DNA from: Gayadomonas joobiniege G7
GTDB taxonomy: Bacteria > Pseudomonadota > Gammaproteobacteria > Enterobacterales > Alteromonadaceae
Reading direction: 5' to 3'
NCBI RefSeq assembly: GCF_000300815.1
Contig: NZ_AMRX01000007.1
Location: 496,001 to 560,000, forward strand
Length of the DNA stretch: 64,000 nt
Below the pieces are notes generated by a model. It did no database searches. It saw only the letters and a program-made list of their open reading frames with translations, and was not told the origin of the DNA. Of this stretch, positions 35,981 to 53,064 are shown in pieces. The position numbers and the translations under genes were made by a program. Within the stretch, counting starts at the first letter, position 1. Each line of letters begins with the position of its first letter.

Positions 35981-36696
35981 TAACGATCTCCTTGCGGCTT
36001 ACGACTTTTACCTTTTGGCTTACGGTCGTTTTTCTTTGGTTCTTCAACTTGGTTAGTCAGTGGTAAACCACCTAATACTTCACCTTTAAAGATCCAAACT
36101 TTAACACCTATGATACCGTAAGTTGTTGCAGCTTCCGCAGTAGAGTAGTCGATGTCTGCACGTAAAGTATGCAGAGGTACACGACCTTCACGATACCACT
36201 CTGCACGAGCGATCTCTGCACCGCCTAAACGGCCACTGACTTCAACTTTGATACCTTTAGCACCTAGACGCATTGCGTTTTGTACAGCGCGCTTCATCGC
36301 ACGACGGAACATAACACGACGCTCTAACTGACTGGCAATGCCTTCAGCAACTAATTGTGCATCCAACTCAGGCTTGCGAACTTCGCTGATGTTGATTTGC
36401 GCAGGAACGCCTGCCATTTGTGCGATTTTTAAACGCAGCTTTTCAACATCTTCACCTTTTTTACCAATCACAATACCCGGACGGGCAGTGTGAATAGTCA
36501 CACGGATACTTTTTGCAGGACGCTCGATCACGATGCGAGAAACTGAAGCTTTTTTCAGTTCTTCGGTCAGGTATTTACGTACCTGAAAATCGCTTTTTAA
36601 GGTGTCTGCAAAATCTTGAGAACCGGCGTACCAAGTAGCACTCCATGGCTTAGTGATACCAAGGCGAATACCGGTAGGATTTACTTTCTGACCCAT
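35980..36696 (-). CDS. rpsC: 30S ribosomal protein S3
   Basis: The 238-residue protein includes the KH type II RNA-binding domain ([22 protein letters not shown], about 60-85) and the mRNA-entry domain [12 protein letters not shown]-like ([23 protein letters not shown]). It binds 16S rRNA and forms part of the mRNA entry helicase. The C-terminal Lys/Arg-rich tail ([19 protein letters not shown]) is a normal extension. Confidence 0.98.
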   Translation of the reverse strand: MGQKVNPTGIRLGITKPWSATWYAGSQDFADTLKSDFQVRKYLTEELKKASVSRIVIERPAKSIRVTIHTARPGIVIGKKGEDVEKLRLKIAQMAGVPAQINISEVRKPELDAQLVAEGIASQLERRVMFRRAMKRAVQNAMRLGAKGIKVEVSGRLGGAEIARAEWYREGRVPLHTLRADIDYSTAEAATTYGIIGVKVWIFKGEVLGGLPLTNQVEEPKKNDRKPKGKSRKPQGDR

Positions 36697-37040
36697 TACT
36701 TATTCTCCTGGCTATCTGATACCACCACAGTGATATGGCTGGTACGCTTAATGATGCGATCTGCACGCCCTTTCGCGCGAGGTCGAATGCGTTTCATGAC
36801 CGGACCTTCATCAACAAAGATTTTTGCTACCGATAATTCATCGATATCTGCACCTTCATTGTGTTCCGCGTTTGCAATTGCAGACATCAGAACTTTTTTC
36901 ACCAAGTCAGCACCTTTTTTAGAGCTGAAAGATAAAATGTCTAATGCTTTATCAACTGGTAATCCGCGCACTTGGTCTGCTACCAAACGACCTTTCTGTG
37001 GAGAAAGGCGGGCAAATTTGTGTTTAGCTAAAACTTGCAT
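36696..37040 (-). CDS. rplV: 50S ribosomal protein L22
   Basis: A 114-residue protein lining the exit tunnel; the beta-hairpin tip region is [25 protein letters not shown]-like ([20 protein letters not shown]). N-terminus [22 protein letters not shown]. It overlaps rpsC by one base. Confidence 0.98.
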   Translation of the reverse strand: MQVLAKHKFARLSPQKGRLVADQVRGLPVDKALDILSFSSKKGADLVKKVLMSAIANAEHNEGADIDELSVAKIFVDEGPVMKRIRPRAKGRADRIIKRTSHITVVVSDSQENK

Positions 37041-37050
37041 AACTTACCCC

Positions 37051-37338
<288 letters not shown>

Positions 37339-37345
37339 TCACAAA

Positions 37346-38170
37346 TTATTTAGTACGACGACGTACGATGTATTTATCAGTACGCTTGTTTTTACGAGTT
37401 TTGTAACCTTTAGTAGGTGTACCCCAAGGTGATACTGGATGACGACCGCCCGAAGTACGACCTTCACCACCACCGTGTGGGTGATCAACTGGGTTCATTG
37501 CAACACCACGAACGGTAGGTCGCACACCACGCCAGCGCGTAGCACCAGCTTTACCCAATTGACGTAACATATGTTCAGCATTACCTACTTCGCCGATAGT
37601 TGCACGGCAGTCAGCTAATACTTTACGCATTTCACCTGAACGTAAACGAATGGTTACATAAGTACCTTCACGTGCAACGATTTGAGCATAAGCACCCGCA
37701 GAGCGTGCAATTTGTGCACCTTTGCCCGGCTTAAGTTCAACTGCGTGTACTGTAGTACCTACTGGGATATTACGCATTGGCAATGTATTACCCGCTTTGA
37801 TAGGTGCATCTACACCTGAAGCGATTTCTGCGCCTGCGCTAATACCTTTTGGAGCCAGAATGTAACGACGCTCACCGTCTGCATAAAGTACTAATGCAAT
37901 GTTAGCACTACGGTTTGGATCATATTCCAAACGCTCTACTTTAGCTGGGATACCATCTTTGTTACGTTTAAAGTCAATTACACGGTAATGACTCTTGTGA
38001 CCACCACCAACATGACGAATCGTAATTCGACCTTGGTTGTTACGACCACCTGACTTTGAATTTTTTTCTAGCAAAGGAGCGTATGGTGCACCTTTGTGCA
38101 GCTCTGGGTTAACCACTTTAACTACATGGCGACGACCCGGAGATGTAGGCTTACACTTAACTATAGCCAT
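37346..38170 (-). CDS. rplB: 50S ribosomal protein L2
   Basis: The 274-residue primary rRNA-binding protein close to the peptidyl-transferase centre shows [30 protein letters not shown], and the essential loop [29 protein letters not shown] with the conserved His residues. The length is typical. Confidence 0.98.
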   Translation of the reverse strand: MAIVKCKPTSPGRRHVVKVVNPELHKGAPYAPLLEKNSKSGGRNNQGRITIRHVGGGHKSHYRVIDFKRNKDGIPAKVERLEYDPNRSANIALVLYADGERRYILAPKGISAGAEIASGVDAPIKAGNTLPMRNIPVGTTVHAVELKPGKGAQIARSAGAYAQIVAREGTYVTIRLRSGEMRKVLADCRATIGEVGNAEHMLRQLGKAGATRWRGVRPTVRGVAMNPVDHPHGGGEGRTSGGRHPVSPWGTPTKGYKTRKNKRTDKYIVRRRTK

Positions 38171-38186
38171 TTATCATATCCTCCTG

Positions 38187-38492
38187 TTACTCAGCGCCGC
38201 CAATGAAGTCTAATTCACTGCCTTCGGCCAATGTGACATACGCTTTTTTCCAGTCGCTACGACGACCGAAACGCGCGCCAAAACGCTTAGTTTTACCTTT
38301 AACGTTGACAGTGCGGACGCTTTCTACTTTGACATCATCAAATAAAGCTTCAACCGCAGCTTTTACTTCTGCTTTAGTTGCGTCTTTAACTACTTTAAAT
38401 ACGATAGTATTTTGAGTTTCAGCAGTTACAGTCGCTTTTTCAGAAATATGCGGACCTAAAATAACTTTTAGACAACGTTCTTGACTGATCAT
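38187..38492 (-). CDS. rplW: 50S ribosomal protein L23
   Basis: A 101-residue docking site for trigger factor and SRP at the tunnel exit. [28 protein letters not shown] and [27 protein letters not shown] match L23. Its start codon overlaps the end of rplD by 4 bases. Confidence 0.98.
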   Translation of the reverse strand: MISQERCLKVILGPHISEKATVTAETQNTIVFKVVKDATKAEVKAAVEALFDDVKVESVRTVNVKGKTKRFGARFGRRSDWKKAYVTLAEGSELDFIGGAE

Positions 38493-39094
38493 GCTAACGC
38501 CTCCTCAAGCTTCTTAACCGCGGCAGCTGTGATTAATACTTTTTCAAAAGCAATCAAGCTAACTGGGTCGATACCGTTGGTGTCACGGACATCTACTTTA
38601 ACCAGGTTGCGAGCTGCTAAGAACAGGTTCTCATCAACTTCGTCTGCGACGATTAACACGTCTTTCAGCTCTAATTCATTTAATTTTGCAACTAACTCTT
38701 TAGTCTTAGGCGACTCAACAGCAAATTGCTCAACAACGATTAAACGCTCTTGACGAACTAATTCAGATAAAATGCTACGGATTGCACCGCGATACATTTT
38801 TTTGTTAACTTTCTGGCTGTGATCCTGTGGACGAGCAGCAAATGTCACGCCACCAGAACGCCAGATTGGGCTTTTTACTGTACCTGCACGTGCACGGCCA
38901 GTACCCTTTTGACGGAAAGGCTTTTTAGTGCTGCCTTTAACTTCCGCACGAGTTTTTTGCTTACGCGAACCTTGACGCGCTGCCGCTGCATATGCAACAA
39001 CAACTTGGTGTACCAAAGCTTCGTTAAACTCACGTCCAAAGGTCGCTTCAGAAACTTCAAGCGCGCCAGATGCGTCTTTCAATGTTAATTCCAT
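38489..39094 (-). CDS. rplD: 50S ribosomal protein L4
   Basis: A 201-residue protein of the exit tunnel. [35 protein letters not shown] and [55 protein letters not shown] are near identical to E. coli. L4 also acts as the transcriptional and translational repressor of the S10 operon in E. coli. ATG 39094 is the second of two adjacent ATGs. Confidence 0.98.
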   Translation of the reverse strand: MELTLKDASGALEVSEATFGREFNEALVHQVVVAYAAAARQGSRKQKTRAEVKGSTKKPFRQKGTGRARAGTVKSPIWRSGGVTFAARPQDHSQKVNKKMYRGAIRSILSELVRQERLIVVEQFAVESPKTKELVAKLNELELKDVLIVADEVDENLFLAARNLVKVDVRDTNGIDPVSLIAFEKVLITAAAVKKLEEALA

Positions 39095-39112
39095 CATCTG
39101 TCTCCTCTAGAC

Positions 39113-39751
39113 TTAAGCCTTAACCGCTGGTTTAACGATAACATTACCATTGGTTGCGCCTGGGACAGCACCTTTAACCAATAATAAGTTGCGCTCTACG
39201 TCTACACGTACTACTTCAAGGTTTTGCGTGGTAACACGCTCAGCACCCATATGGCCGCTCATTTTTTTACCTTTGAAGACTTTACCAGGTGATTGGTTTT
39301 GACCAATAGAACCCGGCGCACGGTGCGAGATAGAGTTACCGTGAGTTTCACCCTGACGGCTGAAATTCCAACGCTTAATAGTACCTGCGTAACCTTTACC
39401 TTTAGAAGTACCGGTAACGTCTACTTTTTTAACTTCAGAGAAAATATCTACTTTGATCTCTGAACCAACTTCGATGCCCTCGCCTTCGCCGTCTGTTAAA
39501 CGGAATTCCCACAGGCCACGACCAGCTTCAACATTTGCTTTTGCAAAGTGACCTGCTTGTGGTTTGTTTACGCGACTTGCTTTCTTCGCGCCTGTAGTAA
39601 CCTGAAGTGCACGGTAACCGTCTGTATCGACAGTTTTAACCTGAGTGACACGGTTGGCTTCAACTTCGATGACAGTAACAGGTAATGAAGCACCGTCTTC
39701 AGTGAAGATACGGGTCATACCTACTTTACGTCCGACTAAACCAATAGCCAT
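39113..39751 (-). CDS. rplC: 50S ribosomal protein L3
   Basis: This 212-residue early assembly protein carries the loop [38 protein letters not shown], which reaches the peptidyl-transferase centre and contains the Gln (NQSPG) that is methylated by PrmB in E. coli. N-terminus [28 protein letters not shown]. Confidence 0.98.
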   Translation of the reverse strand: MAIGLVGRKVGMTRIFTEDGASLPVTVIEVEANRVTQVKTVDTDGYRALQVTTGAKKASRVNKPQAGHFAKANVEAGRGLWEFRLTDGEGEGIEVGSEIKVDIFSEVKKVDVTGTSKGKGYAGTIKRWNFSRQGETHGNSISHRAPGSIGQNQSPGKVFKGKKMSGHMGAERVTTQNLEVVRVDVERNLLLVKGAVPGATNGNVIVKPAVKA

Positions 39752-39782
39752 GTTTAAAACCTCTTAACTTTCAAATTGCTTA

Positions 39783-40316
<534 letters not shown>

Positions 40317-40344
40317 ATTATACGCAGTTAAAGCTCAGATGCAA
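40317..40344 (-). promoter_or_regulatory. S10 operon promoter
   Basis: On the minus strand, TTGCAT (40344-40339), a 16-base spacer and a perfect TATAAT (40322-40317) are followed by TCGCGC, a GC-rich discriminator typical of stringently controlled promoters. It precedes the rpsJ leader. Confidence 0.8.
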
Positions 40345-40511
40345 GTTTAATTGCCAAAAACGATCGAATTTTATTCAATCTGTCGCTAAGTACTGGTTTT
40401 TCACCTAAGTTTAATTTTAAGATGGTGTGTCAGGGGCATATTTTGCCAATAACGTTTCAAGGGAGGTGAGCAATTATTATTTTCAGTTAGTTAACATAGA
40501 GTGTACTAAAT
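40345..40511. other. Divergent upstream region, rpsJ / GspE-family gene
   Basis: Together with the S10 leader this makes a 417-base non-coding region. The right part must hold the plus-strand promoter of the ATPase gene. It has a purine-rich stretch AAGGGAGGTGAG (about 40459-40470), about 42 bases before the ATG, too far to be its Shine-Dalgarno. No other element is recognised. Confidence 0.35.
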
Positions 40512-42746
40512 ATGAGTTCAGACTTTTACGAAACCCTAACTAAGCTCGCTCATCAAATCCATCAGTCGACTCATTTTAGTGAACTACTCCCTAAGTTAGA
40601 ACCCGAGATCCTCGAATTATTTGATTGTGAACGGCTGACCATTTATCAACGACAAAAAAATAGCCATGAAATCATTTCTCGCTATAAATCAGGTCAAGAA
40701 ATAAAAGAAATCCGTGTTCCAATAGGACCGCAGTCGGTCGCGGGTTACGTGGCTTTCAGTCAGAACAGCGTACGTATCGAAGATCCTTACGATGCTGAAG
40801 CATTAAGCGCTATCCATCCAAAACTAAAATTTGCAGCTCGTTTTGACCGTCAGAGCAACTTTATCACCAACAACATGTTGGTCGTCCCTATTATATTCAA
40901 TGACCTAATATTAGGGGTTATTCAACTAATTAACCGCCAAAATGCGCCGAGTTTTACCGACGAAGATGAAGCAAAAGCGGTTGAACTTGCCACCTTTCTT
41001 GCCCATAAATTCCGCTACGATTTAGGTGGCACTAATACACCTTTTGAATATCTCGTTCACCGGCGCTTAATTACCGAGCCTCAACTTGATAAATACGAAG
41101 AGCAATGCAAAAGTTATGTCGATCTCATTAGGCGTCTAATCGAAGATGCTCACCTAGCACCAGAAGACATAGGTAAGTCGCTTGAACTCTATTACCAAGT
41201 ACGCCATATTACGGCAAATACGCCGCTAAAACCTCATCCGCTTAATCAGCAATTGAATGACTCTTACAAAAAAAAGCACCATATCATTATCTTAGCTAAC
41301 CCTGAGATGAGTCCGATAGTTGTGATGGCCGAACCAGCCAACGCAACCTTATTGTTAGAGATAGAAAACGCAACTGGATTATCAACCTATGAGTTATGTG
41401 TCGCATTGCCCGACGATATTTTAACTTTATTAGGAGAAAGCCCCGAAAACTCAGATAGTGGTGGTCAACTTGGAGAAATCGTTAACGAGATTAGCGAAGA
41501 TTCACTTGAATTTGAACGTGACGAGGAAGAACACCTTACCGAAGATGCACCCACTGTCGTACGTTTAGTGAATCGAATTTTAGCTGACGGCAAAGCATTG
41601 GATGCTTCTGATATTCATATTGATCCTGGGAAAGGCTCAGCACCTACAAAAGTTAGAATGCGCATCGACGGTGTCTGCCAAGATATTATTGAAATTCCCG
41701 CCTCGCATCATAATGCTACTATCGCACGGATAAAAATTATCGCTAAATTAGATATCGCCGAAAAACGCCTCCCACAAGATGGCAAATTTGCGACCCGTTT
41801 AGGACGCAATATTGTTGAAGTCAGGGTAGCAACGATCCCAACCGTGTTTGGAGAAGGTGTCGTGATGCGTATTTTAGCTTCAGGTGGCGCTATGCCGTTT
41901 GATGCCTTGAATTTATCTCCAAACAACCACACGACTCTACTCAAACTTATTGAAAAACCACATGGCATCTTATTAGTAGTTGGACCAACGGGTTCCGGAA
42001 AAACAACCACTTTACATGCAGTACTAGGGCAACTAAATACGCCCGATAAAAAAATTTGGACGGCTGAAGACCCTGTTGAAATCACGCAACCAGGTCTGCA
42101 ACAAGTCCAAATGAATAACAAAATCGGTTTTGATTTTAAAACGGCATTACGCGCTTTTTTACGCGCCGATCCCGACATTATTTTAATTGGTGAGATGCGT
42201 GATCGTGAAACCGCTCATGCAGGGGTTGAAGCCTCATTAACTGGTCATTTAGTATTATCAACACTGCATACTAACTCTGCCCCCGAAACCATTACTCGAT
42301 TATTAGATTTAGGTTTGGACCCAGTAAATTTTTCAGATGCCTGCTTGGGCATTCTTGCTCAGCGACTTATTCGAACTTTGTGCAAAAAATGCAAACAGCC
42401 CTATCAAGCTTCTTCTATTGAGGTCGACTTCATTAAACGACAATATGGTGAGCGCTATCTGGCGGAACTCAATTTAGATGACACTACCACTTTATACAAA
42501 GCCGTTGGCTGTGATGTTTGCTCTCACACTGGCTATAAAGGTCGTACAGGTATTCATGAACTGCTGAAAATGACCCCCACACTGCGCAGCTTGATTTATA
42601 AAAATGCACCTATTGCCGAGTTAAAACTACAATGTCTGACAGATGGTATGCGCACCTTATCGCAAGATGGTGTATTGAAGGTATTAAAAGGCGACACTGA
42701 TTTTGCGCAGTTGCAACAGATCACGTCATCAGACGAACAGAGCTAA
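40512..42746 (+). CDS. GspE/PilB-family ATPase with N-terminal GAF domain
   Basis: This 744-residue assembly ATPase of the type II secretion / type IV pilus family starts with a GAF domain (about 20-175, with FAARFDRQSNFITNNMLVVPIIFNDLILGVIQLINRQN) instead of the usual N1E/MshEN domain. A helical linker and an N2-like segment follow. The ATPase core (about 345-735) has Walker A GPTGSGKTTT (K497), the Asp box, Walker B ILIGEMRDRETA, the His box LSTLHTN and a zinc site (CKKCKQPY plus CDVCSHTGYKG). It stands alone, not in a gsp or pil operon. Its substrate system is unknown. Confidence 0.88.
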   Translation: MSSDFYETLTKLAHQIHQSTHFSELLPKLEPEILELFDCERLTIYQRQKNSHEIISRYKSGQEIKEIRVPIGPQSVAGYVAFSQNSVRIEDPYDAEALSAIHPKLKFAARFDRQSNFITNNMLVVPIIFNDLILGVIQLINRQNAPSFTDEDEAKAVELATFLAHKFRYDLGGTNTPFEYLVHRRLITEPQLDKYEEQCKSYVDLIRRLIEDAHLAPEDIGKSLELYYQVRHITANTPLKPHPLNQQLNDSYKKKHHIIILANPEMSPIVVMAEPANATLLLEIENATGLSTYELCVALPDDILTLLGESPENSDSGGQLGEIVNEISEDSLEFERDEEEHLTEDAPTVVRLVNRILADGKALDASDIHIDPGKGSAPTKVRMRIDGVCQDIIEIPASHHNATIARIKIIAKLDIAEKRLPQDGKFATRLGRNIVEVRVATIPTVFGEGVVMRILASGGAMPFDALNLSPNNHTTLLKLIEKPHGILLVVGPTGSGKTTTLHAVLGQLNTPDKKIWTAEDPVEITQPGLQQVQMNNKIGFDFKTALRAFLRADPDIILIGEMRDRETAHAGVEASLTGHLVLSTLHTNSAPETITRLLDLGLDPVNFSDACLGILAQRLIRTLCKKCKQPYQASSIEVDFIKRQYGERYLAELNLDDTTTLYKAVGCDVCSHTGYKGRTGIHELLKMTPTLRSLIYKNAPIAELKLQCLTDGMRTLSQDGVLKVLKGDTDFAQLQQITSSDEQS

Positions 42747-42997
42747 AATGCACGCTTTGCAGTTAAAACTAATTAGACAAAGAATGAAAGGATTTTTAAA
42801 TTATTTTGTTCTAATTGAATATCCATACAAGCGACAAGTTTTTGCTGTCGTAAATCAGTGATAAAATAGCGTTATAGGTCAACCACGGCCTTTAGCACGC
42901 TCTACAACAAAAATTTCCGCAGCCAAAAAGTCATTTTTGTGGTATAAAGTGCGCCCTTTTTTTAATCAGCCTTTACAATTATCAACTTGGAGTATGA

Positions 42998-43927
42998 ATG
43001 CCAGCTTCTATGCCAGATGTCGCCAACCAATCCGCTGCCCAGCATGAGGGTGTATTAGATTGGGTTGGCATGAGTGAAATTGAGGTCCCTGTTTTAGTCG
43101 AAAGCAAGGGTCAACCTGAGCGTGTTGTCAGTGCACGGGTTGAAGCTTTTGTGAACCTGATTAAGCCGGAAGCAAAAGGTATTCATATGTCACGCTTGTA
43201 CTTGTTATTAGACAAGTTGTCGACTGAAGGCAGTTTATCTAAAGTCAGCTTAGAGCAATTGCTGACTGATTTTTTGGCTAGCCATGAAGATTTAAGTGAT
43301 CAGGCATTTGTAAAATTCGATTTTGATTACCACATGCGACGAAAGTCTTTAATTAGCGGCAAGCAAGGGTGGAAAGCTTACCCTGTCTCTTTAGCTGCTA
43401 TTTACAAAGACGGATCATTAGATGTAGAAATGAAGTTAGAAATCCCCTATTCTTCAACTTGTCCTTGTTCAGCAGCACTTGCTAGGCAACTCATCCAACA
43501 AGCGTTTGAAAGCAAGTTTATGCAAGCAGACCAAGTTGATGCGACCGCCGTGCATCAGTGGTTGGGAACCACTGAAGGTATAGTAGCGACGCCTCACAGC
43601 CAACGTAGTTCAGCACAAATAAAAGTTAAACTTGCTCGGCAATTAACCGAGTTTCCAATTGCTGATTTAGTGGACCTGATTGAAAACGCTTTGCAAACCC
43701 CGGTCCAAGCTGCGGTTAAACGAGAAGACGAGCAAGAATTTGCCCGCTTAAACGGGCAAAACCTAATGTTCTGCGAAGATGCAGGACGTCGTTTAAAACA
43801 CGCGTTAGATGCAGTGCCAGATTTTACCGACTTTTGGCTTAGAGTGAACCACTATGAATCTCTCCATGCACATGATGCCGTCAGTGTTGCCAGCAAAGGC
43901 ATCGCGAACGGCTATCAATCTTGGTAA
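42998..43927 (+). CDS. folE2: GTP cyclohydrolase FolE2 (type IB)
   Basis: It converts GTP to 7,8-dihydroneopterin triphosphate, the first step of folate and tetrahydrobiopterin-type synthesis, by a metal-promiscuous enzyme that does not need zinc, unlike FolE. The 309-residue protein contains [15 protein letters not shown], the active-site Cys motif [15 protein letters not shown], the [11 protein letters not shown] block and a C-terminal [20 protein letters not shown] 10-base hairpin follows the stop. It is monocistronic. Whether a second FolE exists elsewhere cannot be told from this window. Confidence 0.95.
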   Translation: MPASMPDVANQSAAQHEGVLDWVGMSEIEVPVLVESKGQPERVVSARVEAFVNLIKPEAKGIHMSRLYLLLDKLSTEGSLSKVSLEQLLTDFLASHEDLSDQAFVKFDFDYHMRRKSLISGKQGWKAYPVSLAAIYKDGSLDVEMKLEIPYSSTCPCSAALARQLIQQAFESKFMQADQVDATAVHQWLGTTEGIVATPHSQRSSAQIKVKLARQLTEFPIADLVDLIENALQTPVQAAVKREDEQEFARLNGQNLMFCEDAGRRLKHALDAVPDFTDFWLRVNHYESLHAHDAVSVASKGIANGYQSW

Positions 43928-43941
43928 GATAAATATACACT

Positions 43942-43965
43942 TTGAGTGAATGTTTATTCACTCAA
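43942..43965 (+). terminator. Hairpin after folE2
   Basis: TTGAGTGAAT, loop GTTT, ATTCACTCAA form a perfect 10-base stem 14 bases after the stop. It lacks a long T run, so termination is probable but not certain. Confidence 0.6.
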
Positions 43966-44075
43966 GTTCAATAAATATTGTTTTAATTTTAAAATAAGAA
44001 GGCGCACATTCAAGCGTACATTTAACTGAAGATAGCAACATTTAGCAGGAATTTACTGCAAATTAGCGAACATAC

Positions 44076-44119
44076 GCAGCACACTCGCTGTGCTGCCTAG
44101 GCGAGAGCATGCCGCTCTC
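44076..44119 (+). promoter_or_regulatory. Structured gltB leader with possible pseudoknot
   Basis: A perfect hairpin GCAGCACA (44076-44083) / TGTGCTGC (44089-44096) has loop CTCGC (44084-44088), which is exactly complementary to GCGAG (44101-44105), allowing an H-type pseudoknot. The latter overlaps a second stem GAGAGC (44103-44108) / GCTCTC (44114-44119). These alternative pairings, about 150 bases before the gltB ATG, suggest a regulatory leader. No known riboswitch class was recognised. Confidence 0.45.
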
Positions 44120-44265
44120 AGATTGATCTTTTTACAATAAATAGTTATTGTATTAGGTTCTGTCGAATATATAACTGAATGAAAATACATGGTTAAGCGC
44201 AAAACTTTCAGTGCTATTTGCACTGAGTATAGTCAGCGGAAAGACCGTGGGCCTCGGAGGTTTTA

Positions 44266-50158
<5,893 letters not shown>

Positions 50159-50179
50159 TTAATTGCATTTAACACTCAG

Positions 50180-50208
50180 AAAAAACCAGCCAAATGGCTG
50201 GTTTTTTT
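50180..50208. terminator. Bidirectional terminator, gltD / M16 protease gene
   Basis: The stem AAAAACCAGCC / GGCTGGTTTTT with AAAT loop has A/T runs on both sides. It ends gltBD on the plus strand and the M16 protease gene on the minus strand. Confidence 0.9.
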
Positions 50209-50225
50209 AATTTAGTAGAGCCACT

Positions 50226-53054
50226 TTATTTTTGAGACTGCCCTTGCCCACGTAATTGGATCAATAAACGCGTGCGCTGATCCCCTACAATTAAATCTTG
50301 ATATAATACTTTTAACTCAGACAGTTTCATCTCTTGCAACAGTTTTATACTTCGCTCACGAGTGTCAAAACTGAGTTTTGATTCAATATAATCGTTTACG
50401 ATCGGCGACGCCTCTTGATAAAGACTATTCGGTGGCTGCAAATAACGACTCAGTACCCCTTGTTTAAGTTGATTAAACTCAGCCTCTGTCATGTCTGCTA
50501 ACTGTTTTTGAAAGTCGGCGACAAACGCCTGATAGCGCTGCACTAGTTGACTGTCAGTAGCATGATTGCTTTGTACTAACATTGCAAACACTGGATGGTC
50601 ATCATAATCAAACGCCATGCTAGCCACTTGATAGCCCAATTGCTCCTCTGTTCTTAGTTGCTTAAAAAAAGCACTTTTAAAGCGGCTATTCAGAACTTGC
50701 AGTAATAAAGCCTCTTTTAATGAAGCGGTAGGCGAGATATAAGCCTCCAGTACTGCAGTGTCTGTATGACTGATCTTCTCTTTAAAGTTAAGCAGATTAT
50801 CGGCATAAATGGGCATTAGCTGGTTTTTATAACGAGCGATAGCCTTAGTTTGGGTACCTTGTATCTGTTTTACTTGTTCAACAATGGTTAAGATATGCTC
50901 ACGATTATAAGCCCCATAGGCAAATATCATCTTGTGACTTTGCTCAAGCAGTGTTTGTTTAAACGCGGGGATCATATTAAGTTTAACATAGTCACTCGCC
51001 TGCAACAGTTGCGGATAAGTAAAAGCCTGATAGCTAAGCTGGGTTAATAAAATCCCAGCTTGCTCAGCTGGTGTTTTTAAAGCATAGTTATTTAGCTCGT
51101 CTTTATAATCTGACAAGGTTTGCAAAAAGCGCTCTGATGTCGGCTCAAAACTAGCCAGTTCTTGCAAGATACGCTGCATCAGTTGAGGATGTTTATCACT
51201 TTTCCCCTGCAGCTGAATTCTCAGGCTTCCTCCCCAGTAAGGCAGTATATTAATTTGAATGCCAGCGCGACCCGCTTTATCTCTTAACGCGATCAGGTGA
51301 TCATTAAACATATTTAAAAATACGCGACTAAGGACTTTTAGATGAGCATCTTGGTCACCGATACCAGTATTTAAAATAAGTTCAAACCATCCTTGATTGT
51401 CCTGAAATCCTTTACTATGAGTGATCCAGGCATCGATGTTGTTTTGGTGGTAAAGCTGAGTTGGGACTAAATATTCGGCTTTAATGTTCAGGTTTTTTTG
51501 TTGGCTAAAATATGGGTTTTCACTCGGTAGTTGGAGTTTTATTGATTGTGCCATTCTCTGCCACTGTAATTTTTCGGATTCGCTAATCACTTGTTTGTCA
51601 TAACGTCCTTTATAATATGGAATTTCATGCTCAACTTTTGCATTTTCATCAACAATCCAAAGCCTTAGATTGTCAATAGTCATATGCGCCAATAGTTTTT
51701 TAACTTCTTGTTTATCTAAACCTGCAAACAGCTTGCCAGCATCATTTAAGTGTTCCGCTGGGTAATCAAACATCGCAGAAGAAAAATGGGTAGCGGTCTG
51801 CATCAGCCCAGCATTATCTCGGTTGGCAAACTCATCTTGAGCAATAGCCGCAAGCTCTTGATAAGCACTTTCACTAATACCATGATTTTTGATTAACTCA
51901 ATATAAGCAAACACCGCAGCGATGATCTTATCTTGCTGCGCTAAACCTTGTTCAGTTAATTCTATTTGGATTTGTGCAAAGCCGTCTGGACCATAATAAC
52001 CTGGTGCTAGATAAGCCGTACTAGAGACAGCTAAATTTTGTTTCCGTAAATAATCACCCAAAGTACCCGGATCTTCGGAGGTTAACAGGTTGCGGATATA
52101 TGAATTACTTTTATGTTGCCAGTTAGCATGATTATCTGGGATTGGAAACTCTAACAATAAAAGTCTCATCTGCTGCTGTGGTTGGTAAAATATTTTACTT
52201 GCTGGCTGCTCAGATGAATAACCTGATTCAGCTACGTGTGGGCGCTCAATTTGGTGATTTTTAATCGCAGAAAAGTGTTTTTTAGCCAAAGCTTCTAACT
52301 CATCAAGCGATTGATTTCCGGCGACCACTAACTTCATAATATTGGCTGAATAATTTTGCTCGTAAAAACTTTTTACATGGTCTAATAAGCGGCCCGATGG
52401 CAGATCAGTTAATGTCTGTTTATTGCCGACACTCATACGACTCAGTGGGTGAGCTGGGTTACCCGTTAACCCTCTGACCCGCTGCATAATCCGACCATCT
52501 TGCTGACGGCCTTTAGTCCACTCGTTATCGACTGCTGTGCGTTCTTTTTCAAGGTATTCGGGGTTGAAGTTGGGTGCTTTAAAATAATCGCTAAACCTAT
52601 CGAGCGCGGCGTCAAACTCGGTACTTTGGATAGAAAAATAATAGTTAGTATGGTCTTTGGCTGTGTATGCATTCGAGAAACCGCCATGCCCCTCAACAAA
52701 CTTAAAAAAACCTGAAGGCTGCGGATATTTTTCTGTGCCTAAAAAAAGCATATGCTCTAAAAAATGAGCTAAGCCAGGCAGTTCTTCTGGATCTTGATAA
52801 CTGCCAACCCCGACAGACAAAGAGGCAACAGACTGTTGACTATTAGTATCTGAAATTAAAACCACCTGCATCTTGTTGTCTAATTCAAGGTATCTATATT
52901 CTCGAGTATCTTTTGGGCTTTTTGTGATAATTATATTTTTCTGCTCAGTGACCGCCGGCTGCGTCTCATCCGCCAACTTAGGCTGAGGCGCGCAAGCCAA
53001 TAAAACGCCAGCCAGCGACAATGCAGCCAAGCAAGCGGAATGTATTGGTTTCAT
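50226..53054 (-). CDS. M16-family zinc metallopeptidase (pitrilysin-like), lipoprotein
   Basis: This is a large insulysin-type protease of 942 residues. The signal ends in a lipobox (LLAC, acylated C21), so it is probably an outer-membrane-anchored periplasmic lipoprotein, in contrast to soluble E. coli PtrA. The inverted zinc motif HFLEH is at 97-101 (GLAHFLEHMLFLG), with the third ligand Glu in AVDNEW (E178). The second, inactive half-domain follows, with the conserved EQLGYQVASMAFDYDDHPVFAMLVQS block. It would degrade peptides in the envelope. The next gene, a YibQ-like deacetylase, lies upstream by 10 bases in the same unit. Confidence 0.92.
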   Translation of the reverse strand: MKPIHSACLAALSLAGVLLACAPQPKLADETQPAVTEQKNIIITKSPKDTREYRYLELDNKMQVVLISDTNSQQSVASLSVGVGSYQDPEELPGLAHFLEHMLFLGTEKYPQPSGFFKFVEGHGGFSNAYTAKDHTNYYFSIQSTEFDAALDRFSDYFKAPNFNPEYLEKERTAVDNEWTKGRQQDGRIMQRVRGLTGNPAHPLSRMSVGNKQTLTDLPSGRLLDHVKSFYEQNYSANIMKLVVAGNQSLDELEALAKKHFSAIKNHQIERPHVAESGYSSEQPASKIFYQPQQQMRLLLLEFPIPDNHANWQHKSNSYIRNLLTSEDPGTLGDYLRKQNLAVSSTAYLAPGYYGPDGFAQIQIELTEQGLAQQDKIIAAVFAYIELIKNHGISESAYQELAAIAQDEFANRDNAGLMQTATHFSSAMFDYPAEHLNDAGKLFAGLDKQEVKKLLAHMTIDNLRLWIVDENAKVEHEIPYYKGRYDKQVISESEKLQWQRMAQSIKLQLPSENPYFSQQKNLNIKAEYLVPTQLYHQNNIDAWITHSKGFQDNQGWFELILNTGIGDQDAHLKVLSRVFLNMFNDHLIALRDKAGRAGIQINILPYWGGSLRIQLQGKSDKHPQLMQRILQELASFEPTSERFLQTLSDYKDELNNYALKTPAEQAGILLTQLSYQAFTYPQLLQASDYVKLNMIPAFKQTLLEQSHKMIFAYGAYNREHILTIVEQVKQIQGTQTKAIARYKNQLMPIYADNLLNFKEKISHTDTAVLEAYISPTASLKEALLLQVLNSRFKSAFFKQLRTEEQLGYQVASMAFDYDDHPVFAMLVQSNHATDSQLVQRYQAFVADFQKQLADMTEAEFNQLKQGVLSRYLQPPNSLYQEASPIVNDYIESKLSFDTRERSIKLLQEMKLSELKVLYQDLIVGDQRTRLLIQLRGQGQSQK

Positions 53055-53064
53055 TTTATTATCC

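Larger units (their letters stand above)
43928..44265. other. Intergenic region with folE2 hairpin and gltB leader
   Basis: This 338-base region contains the folE2 hairpin (43942-43965) and the structured gltB leader (44076-44119). A gltB ribosome binding site (CGGAGG, 44256-44261) precedes the ATG 44266. No ORF is seen. The gltB promoter should lie upstream of the leader but was not assigned. Confidence 0.45.

Noticed and set aside
42858-42880. Possible Zur box before folE2
   Set aside because: The AT-rich sequence around GTGATAAAATAGCGTTAT lacks the symmetric Zur consensus, so it was not called.
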